Below, piece after piece: positions 49,149-59,254 of a DNA stretch of 64,000 nt. Source of the DNA: an uncultured Pelagibacteraceae bacterium (GTDB lineage: Bacteria; Pseudomonadota; Alphaproteobacteria; Pelagibacterales; Pelagibacteraceae); contig CACPKA010000004.1 of the NCBI GenBank assembly GCA_902634485.1, forward strand, positions 1 through 64,000, given 5' to 3'. The position numbers and the translations under genes are program-made. Numbering within the stretch: position 1 is the stretch's first letter; each line of letters begins with the position of its first letter. The notes under the pieces are model-generated. The model did not search any database. It was not told the origin of the DNA and worked only from the letters and a program-made list of their open reading frames with translations.

Positions 49149-50150
49149 ATGAATAAAAAAATTTTTTCTGGCGTTCAACCTACTGGCAATCTACATTTAG
49201 GAAATTATTTAGGTGCAATAAAAAACTTTGTTCAGTTACAAAATGATAAAAAAAATAATTGTATTTATTGTGTCGTTGATCTACATTCTATAACAGTTAA
49301 ACAAGATTCAAAAACTTTAAAAAAAAATATAAGAGAGACTACTGCAGCTTTCATAGCAAGCGGTTTAGATTCTGAAAAAAGTATAATATTTAATCAATCA
49401 GCTGTTCCTGCACATAGCGAAGGTGCCTGGATACTTGGATGTGTTTCAAGAATGGGATGGTTAAGCAGAATGACACAATTTAAAGAAAAAGCAGGTAAAG
49501 ATAAAGAAAAAGCTAGTGTAGGTTTGTATATCTATCCAGTATTAATGGCTTCGGATATTTTGCTTTATGATGCTACCCACGTACCCGTAGGAGATGATCA
49601 AAAACAACATTTGGAATTATGTAGAGATATAGCACAAAAATTTAATCATGATTTTATGTCTCCTAATTTTTTAAAGCCACCAGAACCTTTAATTCAAAAG
49701 GAGTTTGCAAGAATAATGAGTTTAAAAGATGGAAATAGCAAAATGAGTAAATCTGATCCTTCTGATTTTAGTAGAATAAATTTAACAGACGAAAAAGATT
49801 TAATAATTAACAAAATTAAAAAAGCAAAAACTGATGCGATGCCTATGCCAGAAAGTACAGATAATTTAGATGACAGACCGGAGGTATTAAATCTTCTAGG
49901 TATTTATTCTATTTTATCAAATCAAAATATTAATAAAACAAAAGCTGATTTTGGTGGAAAAAATTTTTCATTATTTAAAGATCAATTAACTGAATTGTTA
50001 ATAGATAAAATAATCCCAATTGGAAAAAAGATAAAGGATTTATTAAAAGATGAAAAATATTTAGACGAGATACTTAATAAAGGTGCTGAAAAAGCAGACA
50101 AACTGGCATCAAAAAAGATTGAAGAAATGAAAACTATAGTAGGTTTTTAG
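49149..50150 (+). CDS. trpS: tryptophanyl-tRNA synthetase
   Basis: FSGVQPTGNLHLGNYLGAIKNF, KMSKSDPSD. Confidence 0.99.
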   Translation: MNKKIFSGVQPTGNLHLGNYLGAIKNFVQLQNDKKNNCIYCVVDLHSITVKQDSKTLKKNIRETTAAFIASGLDSEKSIIFNQSAVPAHSEGAWILGCVSRMGWLSRMTQFKEKAGKDKEKASVGLYIYPVLMASDILLYDATHVPVGDDQKQHLELCRDIAQKFNHDFMSPNFLKPPEPLIQKEFARIMSLKDGNSKMSKSDPSDFSRINLTDEKDLIINKIKKAKTDAMPMPESTDNLDDRPEVLNLLGIYSILSNQNINKTKADFGGKNFSLFKDQLTELLIDKIIPIGKKIKDLLKDEKYLDEILNKGAEKADKLASKKIEEMKTIVGF

Positions 50151-50206
50151 ATACTATATATATAATTTATACTTTAATTTATAATTATAAAGGCTATATA
50201 TTAATA

Positions 50207-50752
50207 ATGTTTGTTCAAACTCAAGCAACACCAAATCCAAATTCATTAAAATTTTTACCAGGAAAAACTGTATCTAAAATTGGTCCATATGAAGTAAAAA
50301 AAAAAAATGATGTTAACAATAATTTATTGAAAAACATTTTTTCAATTAATGGTGTAGCTAGTATTTTCTTAGGCGAGGATTTTATTTCTGTAAATAAAAA
50401 TGAAAATGCTGACTGGGAAGATATTAAACACATAGTAATTTCATTAATAAATGAATATTACCAATCAGGAAAAAATTTTGTTATTGATAAAAGCTATGAT
50501 CAAAAAGAAAATACTGAAAGTTTAATTGAAATAGAGAAACAGATAATAAATATTTTGGAAACAAAAATAAGACCAGCAGTTGCAAGAGATGGCGGAGATA
50601 TAAAGTTTGAAGAATTTAAAGATGGCGTTGTAAAGGTTAAATTACAAGGAAGCTGCTCAGGATGTCCAAGTTCAACAATGACCTTAAAACAAGGTGTTCA
50701 AAATTTATTATGTCATTATATTCCTGATGTAAAAGAGGTGATAGCAACTTAA
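50207..50752 (+). CDS. NifU family Fe-S scaffold protein
   Basis: MFVQTQATPNPNSLKFLPG; C-terminal RPAVARDGGDIKFEEF...GSCSGCPSSTMTLKQGV. Confidence 0.96.
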   Translation: MFVQTQATPNPNSLKFLPGKTVSKIGPYEVKKKNDVNNNLLKNIFSINGVASIFLGEDFISVNKNENADWEDIKHIVISLINEYYQSGKNFVIDKSYDQKENTESLIEIEKQIINILETKIRPAVARDGGDIKFEEFKDGVVKVKLQGSCSGCPSSTMTLKQGVQNLLCHYIPDVKEVIAT

Positions 50753-50754
50753 AA

Positions 50755-51843
50755 ATGAAAAAAAAATCCAAATTTTATTTAAAGATATTTAAATTTAAAG
50801 GAATTGAACATAACCTTAAAAGTTTTCTCTATACAGCTTTGATTGGATGTTTTTTTGTTTTAGTTTTTTCAGTAACACCAAAGTTAATAGTTTTAAAAAA
50901 TAATTTATTCATAAAATCTATAGAGGTAAAAAACGAGTCAAAAAATAATTTAGAAAAAGTTTTAAAAATAAAAAAAAATAGTGAAGATGAAGAACAAGAA
51001 GATGAATTCGATAATCTTCAAGTTTTTGAGGATATTTTTAGATATGAAGAGATTCCAACGTCAACAGTAAGATTAAGCGCTTCCACAATTAAAGAATTAT
51101 TTAAAGAAACAAATTATAATTTAAAAAATGTAAGAAAAGAAAAAATTGTTAAACCAGTGAATCTAGAGTTGTTACCTAATGAAATGAAAATGATAGAAAA
51201 TACTAAAGAAAGAAAAAATCTTTTTATTCAAATAGTTTTACCTCTGATTTTAGAAGAAAATAATCAAATCAAGCTTGATAGAAAAAAACTTTTTGCAATT
51301 TTAAATAGAAGTAACAATTCTGATTCTGAATTAAAATGGCTGAACATGAAATTTAAGCAATACGGTGTAAAAAATAAAGATCTTTTAACTTTAAAAATAA
51401 GAATGGATGTAATTCCTCCATCTTTAGCTATAGCACAAGCAGCTAAGGAAACTGGTTGGGGAACTTCAAGATTTGCTTTAGAAGGAAATGCATTGTTTGG
51501 TCAATGGACATTCAGTGGTAATGGTATTAAGCCTAAAGCGGCTGATGATGATAAATCCCATAAAGTAATGAAGTTTCAAATTCTACAAGCTTCTGTAAGG
51601 GCATATTTTAGAAATTTAAATACTCATTCTAGTTACAGGGATTTTAGAAAACATAGAGCAATAGCAAGAGATAACGATGAAAAATTAAATAGTTTAATTT
51701 TAGCAGATTATTTAGATAAGTATGCTGCGACTGGAATAGAATATACAAAAGTCTTAAAAAAAATAATTGAACAAAATGTTCTTAGAGATTTTGATGATGT
51801 GGAATTATTACCTAACAGTGAGATATTAAAAAAAATTATTTAA
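50755..51843 (+). CDS. Bax-like glucosaminidase domain protein
   Basis: PPSLAIAQAAKETGWGTSRFALEGNALFGQW. Confidence 0.87.
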   Translation: MKKKSKFYLKIFKFKGIEHNLKSFLYTALIGCFFVLVFSVTPKLIVLKNNLFIKSIEVKNESKNNLEKVLKIKKNSEDEEQEDEFDNLQVFEDIFRYEEIPTSTVRLSASTIKELFKETNYNLKNVRKEKIVKPVNLELLPNEMKMIENTKERKNLFIQIVLPLILEENNQIKLDRKKLFAILNRSNNSDSELKWLNMKFKQYGVKNKDLLTLKIRMDVIPPSLAIAQAAKETGWGTSRFALEGNALFGQWTFSGNGIKPKAADDDKSHKVMKFQILQASVRAYFRNLNTHSSYRDFRKHRAIARDNDEKLNSLILADYLDKYAATGIEYTKVLKKIIEQNVLRDFDDVELLPNSEILKKII

Positions 51844-52871
51844 GGTTGTTCTATTGTAAATTGTGTACCAAACCAACGCCACCCTTCATCATCGTTAAGT
51901 GAACAGTTAAGTCGACCACGTCTAAAAGAAAATTTTTCTCTAAATTTAATTGTCATTACATTTTCTTTATCAAATTCTAATTGTGGATTACCCCACTCGC
52001 CTCCTTCATTTGAAAAACAATTTATATTTTTTAAATTTTTTTGATCTGAAAAAAAATGGATTTTAACTATAGGTGGATTATCTTTGATTTTAACAAATTT
52101 ATCTTCTGGCTGCATTTTTTTAAATTGAAGAGGTAAGTATTCAATAATCGATTTAAACCTCTTTATTTTACCATAGTTTTCATTTATTGGAAATCTTGGT
52201 AATTCAAACTTATCTTTTGTTGTATCTATAACACCTGAATGTTGTCCAAAGGCATATTTAAAGTTTTTTTTAATAAAATTTTTTTGCTCTAAGCTATATT
52301 CGCCAAAAGGATAAGAAAAATAATTTGGATTATATCCAAGTTTTTTTTCAAATATTTTAATTGATTTTTCTATATCTTTTTTAAAATCATCAAAACTATA
52401 ATTTATTAAATATTCATGAGAATGTGAATGATTTCCAATAAAGGCAAATTCTTCTTTTTCAACTTCTTTAATTTGATCCCAATTCATATAACCAATTTTT
52501 CCAATTGGTTCTGTAGATACAAATAATATAAAAGGAATTTTATTTTCTTTCAAATATGGCCAGGCACTTTCGTAAAATGAGCTAAAAGCATCATCTATTG
52601 TAAGTAATATTTTTTTATTTGAGTCAGGATTTTTAAAAAAATTTTTAAAATTTTTAGGATCAAAATATGAGTAATTATTTTTTTTTATTAGATTCATTTG
52701 TTTTTTGAAAATTTCTATCTGGATATTTGTTGATGGATATTTATTTTCTTCAAATCTATGATAAATTAAAGACACTATTCCCTTATCAAAATCAAAATAT
52801 CTGTTATTTTCTGCTAAAGAATTTTTTGAAAAAAAAAATATAAAAAAAATAATTATGAATTTTTTAGTCAT
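51840..52871 (-). CDS. polysaccharide deacetylase family protein
   Basis: Signal peptide; ILLTIDDAFSSFYESAWPYLKENKIPFILFV; IGNHSHSHEYL; FSYPFGEYS. Confidence 0.9.
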   Translation of the reverse strand: MTKKFIIIFFIFFFSKNSLAENNRYFDFDKGIVSLIYHRFEENKYPSTNIQIEIFKKQMNLIKKNNYSYFDPKNFKNFFKNPDSNKKILLTIDDAFSSFYESAWPYLKENKIPFILFVSTEPIGKIGYMNWDQIKEVEKEEFAFIGNHSHSHEYLINYSFDDFKKDIEKSIKIFEKKLGYNPNYFSYPFGEYSLEQKNFIKKNFKYAFGQHSGVIDTTKDKFELPRFPINENYGKIKRFKSIIEYLPLQFKKMQPEDKFVKIKDNPPIVKIHFFSDQKNLKNINCFSNEGGEWGNPQLEFDKENVMTIKFREKFSFRRGRLNCSLNDDEGWRWFGTQFTIEQP

Positions 52872-53232
52872 TGACGGAGCACAAGATAAAATAAATTTTT
52901 TTTCTATCTATAATAATGAGTCATATCATAAATCTATAGAACCTAGTAAAAATAATAATGAAAAATTTTCTATGATGCTTTTTGATTTTTTTGATGAAAA
53001 TAGTATAAATCCAAGCAAATTAAATAATATTTTGGTTAATCAAGGTCCAGGTAAGTTTTCTTGCATAAGGACTTCCTTAGCTGTTGCAAAGGCTTTAAGT
53101 GTTACAAAAAGATTAAATTTATATGCTTTTAGCGGCATTGATGTAAAGAACGATAGTTATAAAAATGTTATAAATTTATTTAAAAAAGGAGAATTAACAA
53201 AAAATTTGATTAAACCTATTTATTCGAGTTAA
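52855..53232 (+). CDS. tsaB: TsaB-like tRNA threonylcarbamoyladenosine biosynthesis protein, short form
   Basis: LVIDGAQ, LNNILVNQGPGKFSCIRTSLAVAKALS; only 125 aa. Confidence 0.75.
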   Translation: MNFLVIDGAQDKINFFSIYNNESYHKSIEPSKNNNEKFSMMLFDFFDENSINPSKLNNILVNQGPGKFSCIRTSLAVAKALSVTKRLNLYAFSGIDVKNDSYKNVINLFKKGELTKNLIKPIYSS

Positions 53233-53241
53233 AATACATAT

Positions 53242-53652
53242 ATGAAAGTTTCAATAGAACAGAAATGTATTGATAAAGGAGTAAAATTAACTGATCAAAG
53301 AAAGATTATAGCGAAAGTTATGTCTGAGTCGGATGATCATCCTGATGTAGATGAACTGTACAAAAGAGTATCAAAAATTGATTCAAAAATAAGTATTGCA
53401 ACTGTTTATAGAACGGTAAAATTATTTGAGGAATCTGGAATATTAGCAAAACATGATTTTAAAGGTGGAAAAGCAAGATATGAGGAGCTTAGTGAAAGCC
53501 ATCATGATCACTTAATAGATGTAAAAACAGGAGAGATAATAGAATTTGTAGACGATGAAATTGAAAAACTTCAAAAAAAAGTAGCAGAAAAATATGGTTA
53601 TGATTTAGTAGATCATAAATTAGAATTATATGGAGTTAAAAAAAAATCCTAA
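53242..53652 (+). CDS. fur: Fur family transcriptional regulator
   Basis: GVKLTDQRKIIAKVM, HPDVDELYKRV, ISIATVYRTVKLFEESGI, SHHDHLIDVKTGEIIEF. Confidence 0.93.
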   Translation: MKVSIEQKCIDKGVKLTDQRKIIAKVMSESDDHPDVDELYKRVSKIDSKISIATVYRTVKLFEESGILAKHDFKGGKARYEELSESHHDHLIDVKTGEIIEFVDDEIEKLQKKVAEKYGYDLVDHKLELYGVKKKS

Positions 53653-53656
53653 CTTA

Positions 53657-54997
53657 ATGAATGGTAAAGTTTTCATAAAAACTTTTGGTTGTCAGATGAA
53701 TGAATATGATTCAAATCGTATTTATGAATCTGTTTCTAAAATTGGCTTAATTAAAACTGAAGTATTTGATGAAGCAAACTGTTATATTTTAAATACTTGT
53801 CACATTAGAGATAAAGCTAAGGAAAAAGTATACCATGAAATTGGCAGAGTTAAAAAAAATTTTAGACAAAAAAAAAAACCAATTGTTATTATAGCTGGAT
53901 GTGTTGCTCAAGCAGAAAACCAGGAAATGATTAAACGTGAGCCGTATATAGATATAGTAATTGGACCACAGTCATATCATAAAATTAATGATTCAATTTT
54001 AAACTATATAAGAAATAAAAATAAAAAAGAAGAAACTGATTTTGAAACAGAGTCTAAGTTTGATTATTTTGATAAAATAAAAAATAAAGATAGTAATGTT
54101 TCTTCATTTTTAACTATCCAAGAAGGTTGTGATAAGTTTTGTAAATTTTGTGTCGTTCCATATACAAGAGGGCCTGAATATTCAAGATCTTTTAATAATA
54201 TTATATATGAAGCGAAGCAACTTATTAAAAATGGCTCAAGAGAAATAACTCTTTTAGGTCAAAATGTTAATGCCTATCTATATAAAGAAAAAAATAATAT
54301 TTTTAGACTATCAGATTTAATTATGTCGCTTGATAAAATGCCAGAACTTAAAAGGATAAGGTATACAACTTCACATCCAATAGATATGACCGATGACTTA
54401 ATTGAGTGTTATAGAAAAAGTAAGAAATTAGTTCCATTCATACACCTTCCAATTCAAAGTGGGTCGAATAAAGTTTTAAAGTTAATGAATAGAAAACATA
54501 CTGTAGAACATTACTTATCAATTTACGAAAAAATTAAAAAAATAAACTCAGACATTGAATTTTCTAGTGATTTTATTATTGGGTATCCTGGAGAAACAGA
54601 AAAAGATTTTGAAGAAACACTATCTTTAATTAAGAAATTAAAGTTTATTAATTCATATTCATTTATTTTTAGTCCTAGACCTGGAACTCCTGCATCAGAT
54701 TTTCCACTAATTAATGAAAATATTACAAAAGAAAGATTAAATAAGGTTCAAAATGAATTATTTAATAATCAAATTCGTAAAAATAAAATTACAGAATTAA
54801 AAACCGTAAGTGTTTTGGTTGAAAATAAAATAAAAGATCAGGAAAAATATTTTGGAAGGACAGAATGTATGACCTCTGTAATATTTGAAGGTAAAAAAAA
54901 TATTGAAGGAGAAATAGTTCAAGTTTTCATTAATAAATCTAATCAAAATAGTTTATTTGGAAAAATACAATTTAATCATAAAATTATAGCAGCATAG
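53657..54997 (+). CDS. miaB: tRNA-2-methylthio-N6-dimethylallyladenosine synthase MiaB
   Basis: FIKTFGCQMNEYDS, GCDKFCKFCVVPYTRG, LGQNVNAY, LPIQSGSNKVLKLMNRKH; start at ATG 53657 rather than 53630. Confidence 0.98.
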   Translation: MNGKVFIKTFGCQMNEYDSNRIYESVSKIGLIKTEVFDEANCYILNTCHIRDKAKEKVYHEIGRVKKNFRQKKKPIVIIAGCVAQAENQEMIKREPYIDIVIGPQSYHKINDSILNYIRNKNKKEETDFETESKFDYFDKIKNKDSNVSSFLTIQEGCDKFCKFCVVPYTRGPEYSRSFNNIIYEAKQLIKNGSREITLLGQNVNAYLYKEKNNIFRLSDLIMSLDKMPELKRIRYTTSHPIDMTDDLIECYRKSKKLVPFIHLPIQSGSNKVLKLMNRKHTVEHYLSIYEKIKKINSDIEFSSDFIIGYPGETEKDFEETLSLIKKLKFINSYSFIFSPRPGTPASDFPLINENITKERLNKVQNELFNNQIRKNKITELKTVSVLVENKIKDQEKYFGRTECMTSVIFEGKKNIEGEIVQVFINKSNQNSLFGKIQFNHKIIAA

Positions 54998-54999
54998 AT

Positions 55000-56007
55000 T
55001 TGAGAAATTCTTCCCCAAAAAAATTTAATTCAAATTTAAAATTTGTTTATTCAGACAACAACTCTGTAAGCGTTGTATTTCAAGATAATAATTTATTAAT
55101 GGGTGTAGTTGGAGAATTTAACTCAAACCTTAAAGAATTAGAAAAACTTACCAAAAGTAATATATATTTTAGAGGCAATTCAATAATAATTAGGAATAAT
55201 GATGGAAAAAATGAGATTATAAAAAACGCAATACAATTTTTATCTGAGCAATTTATAAATAATGGATCAATTGAAAAAAAAGATATAATTTCTTCTATAA
55301 ATAACTTTATGATACAAGAAAAAAATAACAAGTCTAAAGAAAATATTGAGTATATAATTAAAACTCCAAAAAAATCAGTTATACCTAGATCAGAAAGACA
55401 AAAAAAATATGTAAAAGCTTTAAGAGAAAGTGATATTATAATTTCAGCTGGACCTGCTGGAACAGGCAAAACTTTTTTAGCTGTAGCAGTTGCTCTTACA
55501 ATGTTATTAGAAAAAAAAATTGAAAGAATAATTTTATCAAGACCAGCTGTTGAAGCAGGAGAGCGATTAGGTTTTTTACCTGGCGATATGAAAGAAAAGG
55601 TAGATCCTTACTTAAGACCTTTGTATGATTCTTTATATGATCTTTTAGATTTTGAAAAAATTCAAAAGCGTATTGAAATTGGAGATATTGAAATTGCGCC
55701 AATAGCTTTTATGAGAGGAAGAACTTTAAAAAATTCTTTTGCAATTTTGGATGAAGCACAAAATGCAACAGATACTCAGATAAAAATGTTTTTAACAAGA
55801 ATAGGCGAAAATTCTAAAATTGTAATAAATGGAGATCCATCACAAATTGATTTACCAAATAAAAGTAATTCAGGACTAAATAGATCAAAAAAATTATTAG
55901 GACATTTGAAAGAAATTTCAGTTGTAGATTTTAATCATAATGATGTAGTGAGACATCCCTTAGTTTCTAAAATTGTAAAGGCTTATTCTGATCAAAACAA
56001 TGAATAA
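55000..56007 (+). CDS. PhoH family ATPase (TTG start)
   Basis: SAGPAGTGKTFLAVAVAL, ILSRPAVEAGERLGFLPGD, FAILDEAQNATDTQIKMFLTRIGENSKIVINGDPSQIDLP. Confidence 0.97.
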   Translation: MRNSSPKKFNSNLKFVYSDNNSVSVVFQDNNLLMGVVGEFNSNLKELEKLTKSNIYFRGNSIIIRNNDGKNEIIKNAIQFLSEQFINNGSIEKKDIISSINNFMIQEKNNKSKENIEYIIKTPKKSVIPRSERQKKYVKALRESDIIISAGPAGTGKTFLAVAVALTMLLEKKIERIILSRPAVEAGERLGFLPGDMKEKVDPYLRPLYDSLYDLLDFEKIQKRIEIGDIEIAPIAFMRGRTLKNSFAILDEAQNATDTQIKMFLTRIGENSKIVINGDPSQIDLPNKSNSGLNRSKKLLGHLKEISVVDFNHNDVVRHPLVSKIVKAYSDQNNE

Positions 56008-56452
56008 AATAGAGGTTGTTTTGGACTATAGCCTTTGGAAAAAAAAAATTAAAAATCCAAAAAATTATTTTAAAAAAAAAATTTTAAAAATAAATAACTT
56101 AAAGCATTTTAAAGAAAAATCTAAGAATTTTACTATTTTTCTAACTAATAGTAAAAAAATGAAAGATTTAAATAAAAAATTTAGAAACAAAAATAAAACC
56201 ACGGATGTTCTTTCTTTCCCATTCGATAAAAAAAAAAAATATAAACATAATATATATCTGGGAGATATAGCAATTAGTTATGATATAATTAAAAAAAGAT
56301 CTAAAACATCAGATTTTTTTTTAGAATTTGATAAAATGTGGATTCATGGATATTTGCATTTACTAGGTCATGATCATAAAAAAGATAAAGACTATAAAAA
56401 AATGCAAAAATTAGAGAAATTAACATTAAATACTTTTTATAAAAAAAATTGA
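56000..56452 (+). CDS. ybeY: endoribonuclease YbeY
   Basis: RNKNKTTDVLSFPFD, LGDIAIS, HGYLHLLGHDHKKDKDYKKM. Confidence 0.97.
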   Translation: MNKIEVVLDYSLWKKKIKNPKNYFKKKILKINNLKHFKEKSKNFTIFLTNSKKMKDLNKKFRNKNKTTDVLSFPFDKKKKYKHNIYLGDIAISYDIIKKRSKTSDFFLEFDKMWIHGYLHLLGHDHKKDKDYKKMQKLEKLTLNTFYKKN

Positions 56453-57990
56453 TTAAAAAAAAATATCAAAAATTATATTTTTATTTATTTCCTATTTTTT
56501 TAGGAATTATAACTTCATTTAGTTTGCCACCTTATAATTATGTAATAATAAATTTTTTGACTTTTCCTTTATTATTGAATTTTTTATTAGAAAATAAAAA
56601 TAAATCTTTAAGTTTAAAATTTTTTATTGGATGGCTATTTGGTGTTGGGTATTTTTTTTCTAATACGTATTGGATAGTATTTTCGCTAACATTTGAAGAA
56701 ATTTTTAAACCACTTATACCATTTGCATTAATATTAATTCCTTCTTTTTTAGCTTTATTTTATGGTCTTGCAACTTTATTAATTTTAAGTTTAAAAATAG
56801 AAAAAAATTTATCTTCTATACTAATTTTTTCTTTAATATTTTCTTTAATAGAGTTTTTTAGAGGATTTATACTTGGTGGTTTTCCTTGGAACTTAATAGT
56901 ATATAGTTGGACAAATTATACATATTTTATTCAATCTCTTTCACTTATTGGAACATATACCTTTAATCTTTTGTCAATAAGTATTTTTTTATTACCATTT
57001 GTTCTACTTTTAAATAAAAATTTAAAATATAAATTAAAAACATTTTTTATTTTAATAATAATTTTATTAACAAATTATTTTTATGGTTACCAAAAAATAA
57101 AAAACAATGTAAACCTATACTCAAAAATAGAAAACTTTAAGATAAAGATTATTTCGCCAAAAATTTCAATTGAAAGATTTTTTCAATCTAATAACGAAGA
57201 AGAAATAATTAATGAAATAATTAAGTTAAGCAATCCAAATATTTTAGATAAAACTATTTTTATTTTTCCAGAAGGTGCTCTCGCAGGTATTAGTTTAAAT
57301 CAATTAAAAAATTTTAAAAAAATATTTTCAAAAAATTTTTCTGAAAATCATATTATTATAATGGGAATAAATACTGAAAAAAAAATAAATAACTTAAAAA
57401 AAACTTATAATTCAATGGTTGTTTTGGATAATAATTTAAATCTAATTAATGAATACAATAAAATAAAACTTGTTCCATTTGGTGAATTTTTACCTTTCGA
57501 AAACTTTTTTAAAAAAATTGGTTTTAAAAAAGTTAGTTATGGTTATGAGTCATTTAGTCCAGGATCTGAGAGAAAATTAATTTCTATAAAGGATACAAAA
57601 TTTAATTTTATACCATTAATTTGCTATGAAATTATATATTCTGGAAATATTAACCCAAATTTAGATGAGACTAATTTTATAATTAACATTTCAGAAGATG
57701 GTTGGTTCGGTAATACTATTGGACCTCATCAACATTTTTCTCATTCTATTTTTAGAGCTGTAGAAGAAGGAAAAAATATAATAAGAGCATCAAATAATGG
57801 AATTTCTGCTTATATTGACAGTAATGGACTAATAATTTCTAAATTAAAGTCAACTAATAAGGGAGTAATAGAGATAAATAATTATAAAAACACAAAAAAT
57901 ACTTTTTTTTCAAAGTTTGGTAATAAGATCTTCTTTTATTTTCTATTATTTTATATTACTTTGATTTTTTTTTTAAAAAAAAGGAGATAA
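56449..57990 (+). CDS. lnt: apolipoprotein N-acyltransferase
   Basis: Multi-TM N-terminus; [55 protein letters not shown]. Confidence 0.96.
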   Translation: MIKKKYQKLYFYLFPIFLGIITSFSLPPYNYVIINFLTFPLLLNFLLENKNKSLSLKFFIGWLFGVGYFFSNTYWIVFSLTFEEIFKPLIPFALILIPSFLALFYGLATLLILSLKIEKNLSSILIFSLIFSLIEFFRGFILGGFPWNLIVYSWTNYTYFIQSLSLIGTYTFNLLSISIFLLPFVLLLNKNLKYKLKTFFILIIILLTNYFYGYQKIKNNVNLYSKIENFKIKIISPKISIERFFQSNNEEEIINEIIKLSNPNILDKTIFIFPEGALAGISLNQLKNFKKIFSKNFSENHIIIMGINTEKKINNLKKTYNSMVVLDNNLNLINEYNKIKLVPFGEFLPFENFFKKIGFKKVSYGYESFSPGSERKLISIKDTKFNFIPLICYEIIYSGNINPNLDETNFIINISEDGWFGNTIGPHQHFSHSIFRAVEEGKNIIRASNNGISAYIDSNGLIISKLKSTNKGVIEINNYKNTKNTFFSKFGNKIFFYFLLFYITLIFFLKKRR

Positions 57991-57991
57991 A

Positions 57992-59155
57992 ATGAAAAAA
58001 AATTTTTTATTCACAAGTGAATCAGTTTCAGAGGGACATCCAGATAAAGTTTGCGATAGAATTTCAGATATGGTTGTAGACTCTTACTTAGCAGGAGAAC
58101 CTCAATCTAGAGTAGCTTGCGAAACTTTGACAACAACTAATAAAGTTGTTTTAGCTGGTGAGGTAAGAGGACCAGAAATTAAAAAAGATGATTTAATTCA
58201 AAAAGTTAGAGAATGTATAAAAGATATTGGTTATGACCAAGAAGGATTTACTTGGAAAGATGCTACAAAAATAGAAAGCCATCTTCATTCACAATCTACT
58301 GATATAGCTATGGGGGTAGATTCTTCTGGAAATAAAGATGAAGGAGCAGGAGATCAAGGAATAATGTTTGGCTATGCATGCAATGAAACAGATGTATTAA
58401 TGCCAGCTCCAATACATTACTCACATAAAATTTTAAGACTTATGGCAGAAGATAGAAAATCAGGTAAGTTAAAAAATATTGAACCAGACTCAAAAAGTCA
58501 AATTACTATAGAATATAAAGACGGAAAACCTGCGCATGTAAAATCAGTAGTTATTTCAACCCAACATTCAGCAGATGTTAACCAATCTCAAGTAAGAGAA
58601 TTAGTAAAACCATATATAGAAAGATCTATTCCTAAGAATCTTATAAATGGATTAGATGAAAGTGAAATCTATGTAAATCCAACAGGTAATTTCGTAATTG
58701 GTGGGCCAGATGGTGATAGTGGTTTAACAGGAAGAAAAATAATTGTAGATACTTATGGAGGTGCTGCGCCGCATGGAGGAGGAGCATTTTCAGGAAAAGA
58801 TCCTACAAAAGTTGACAGATCAGCAGCATATGCTTCGAGGTACTTAGCAAAAAATGTTGTAGCATCTAAAATTGCAGATAAGTGTTTAATACAACTTGCT
58901 TATGCAATTGGTGTATCAAAACCTTTATCAATTTATGTTGATCTTTTTGATAACGATGAAGAAAAAAATAGACATGTTGAAAAATTGATTAATGAAAATT
59001 TTGATTTAAGCCCAAGAGGAATAAGAGAAATGTTAGGTTTAAATAAACCAATATATGAAAAAACAGCTGCATATGGACACTTTGGAAGAGATGTTGGTTC
59101 TGATGGCTCTTTTTCATGGGAAAAGACTGATAAATCTGGGGTTTTTACTAAGTAA
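57992..59155 (+). CDS. metK: S-adenosylmethionine synthetase
   Basis: [57 protein letters not shown]. Confidence 0.99.
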   Translation: MKKNFLFTSESVSEGHPDKVCDRISDMVVDSYLAGEPQSRVACETLTTTNKVVLAGEVRGPEIKKDDLIQKVRECIKDIGYDQEGFTWKDATKIESHLHSQSTDIAMGVDSSGNKDEGAGDQGIMFGYACNETDVLMPAPIHYSHKILRLMAEDRKSGKLKNIEPDSKSQITIEYKDGKPAHVKSVVISTQHSADVNQSQVRELVKPYIERSIPKNLINGLDESEIYVNPTGNFVIGGPDGDSGLTGRKIIVDTYGGAAPHGGGAFSGKDPTKVDRSAAYASRYLAKNVVASKIADKCLIQLAYAIGVSKPLSIYVDLFDNDEEKNRHVEKLINENFDLSPRGIREMLGLNKPIYEKTAAYGHFGRDVGSDGSFSWEKTDKSGVFTK

Positions 59156-59211
59156 ATAAAGTTGAATATTTAAAAAAAATACCTATATTTCAAGTACATT
59201 GTTGAAATTTC

Positions 59212-59238
59212 AAAATGGGCCTCGGCCCATTTTTTTTT
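59212..59238 (+). terminator. intrinsic terminator / attenuator between metK and nusA
   Basis: AAAATGGGC-CTCG-GCCCATTTT followed by continuous T run; ends 16 nt before the nusA ATG. Confidence 0.88.
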
Positions 59239-59254
59239 GGAAAAAACAAAAATT

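Noticed and set aside
57985-57995. Possible SAM riboswitch upstream of metK
   Set aside because: Only one base separates lnt and metK; there is no leader to hold a riboswitch.
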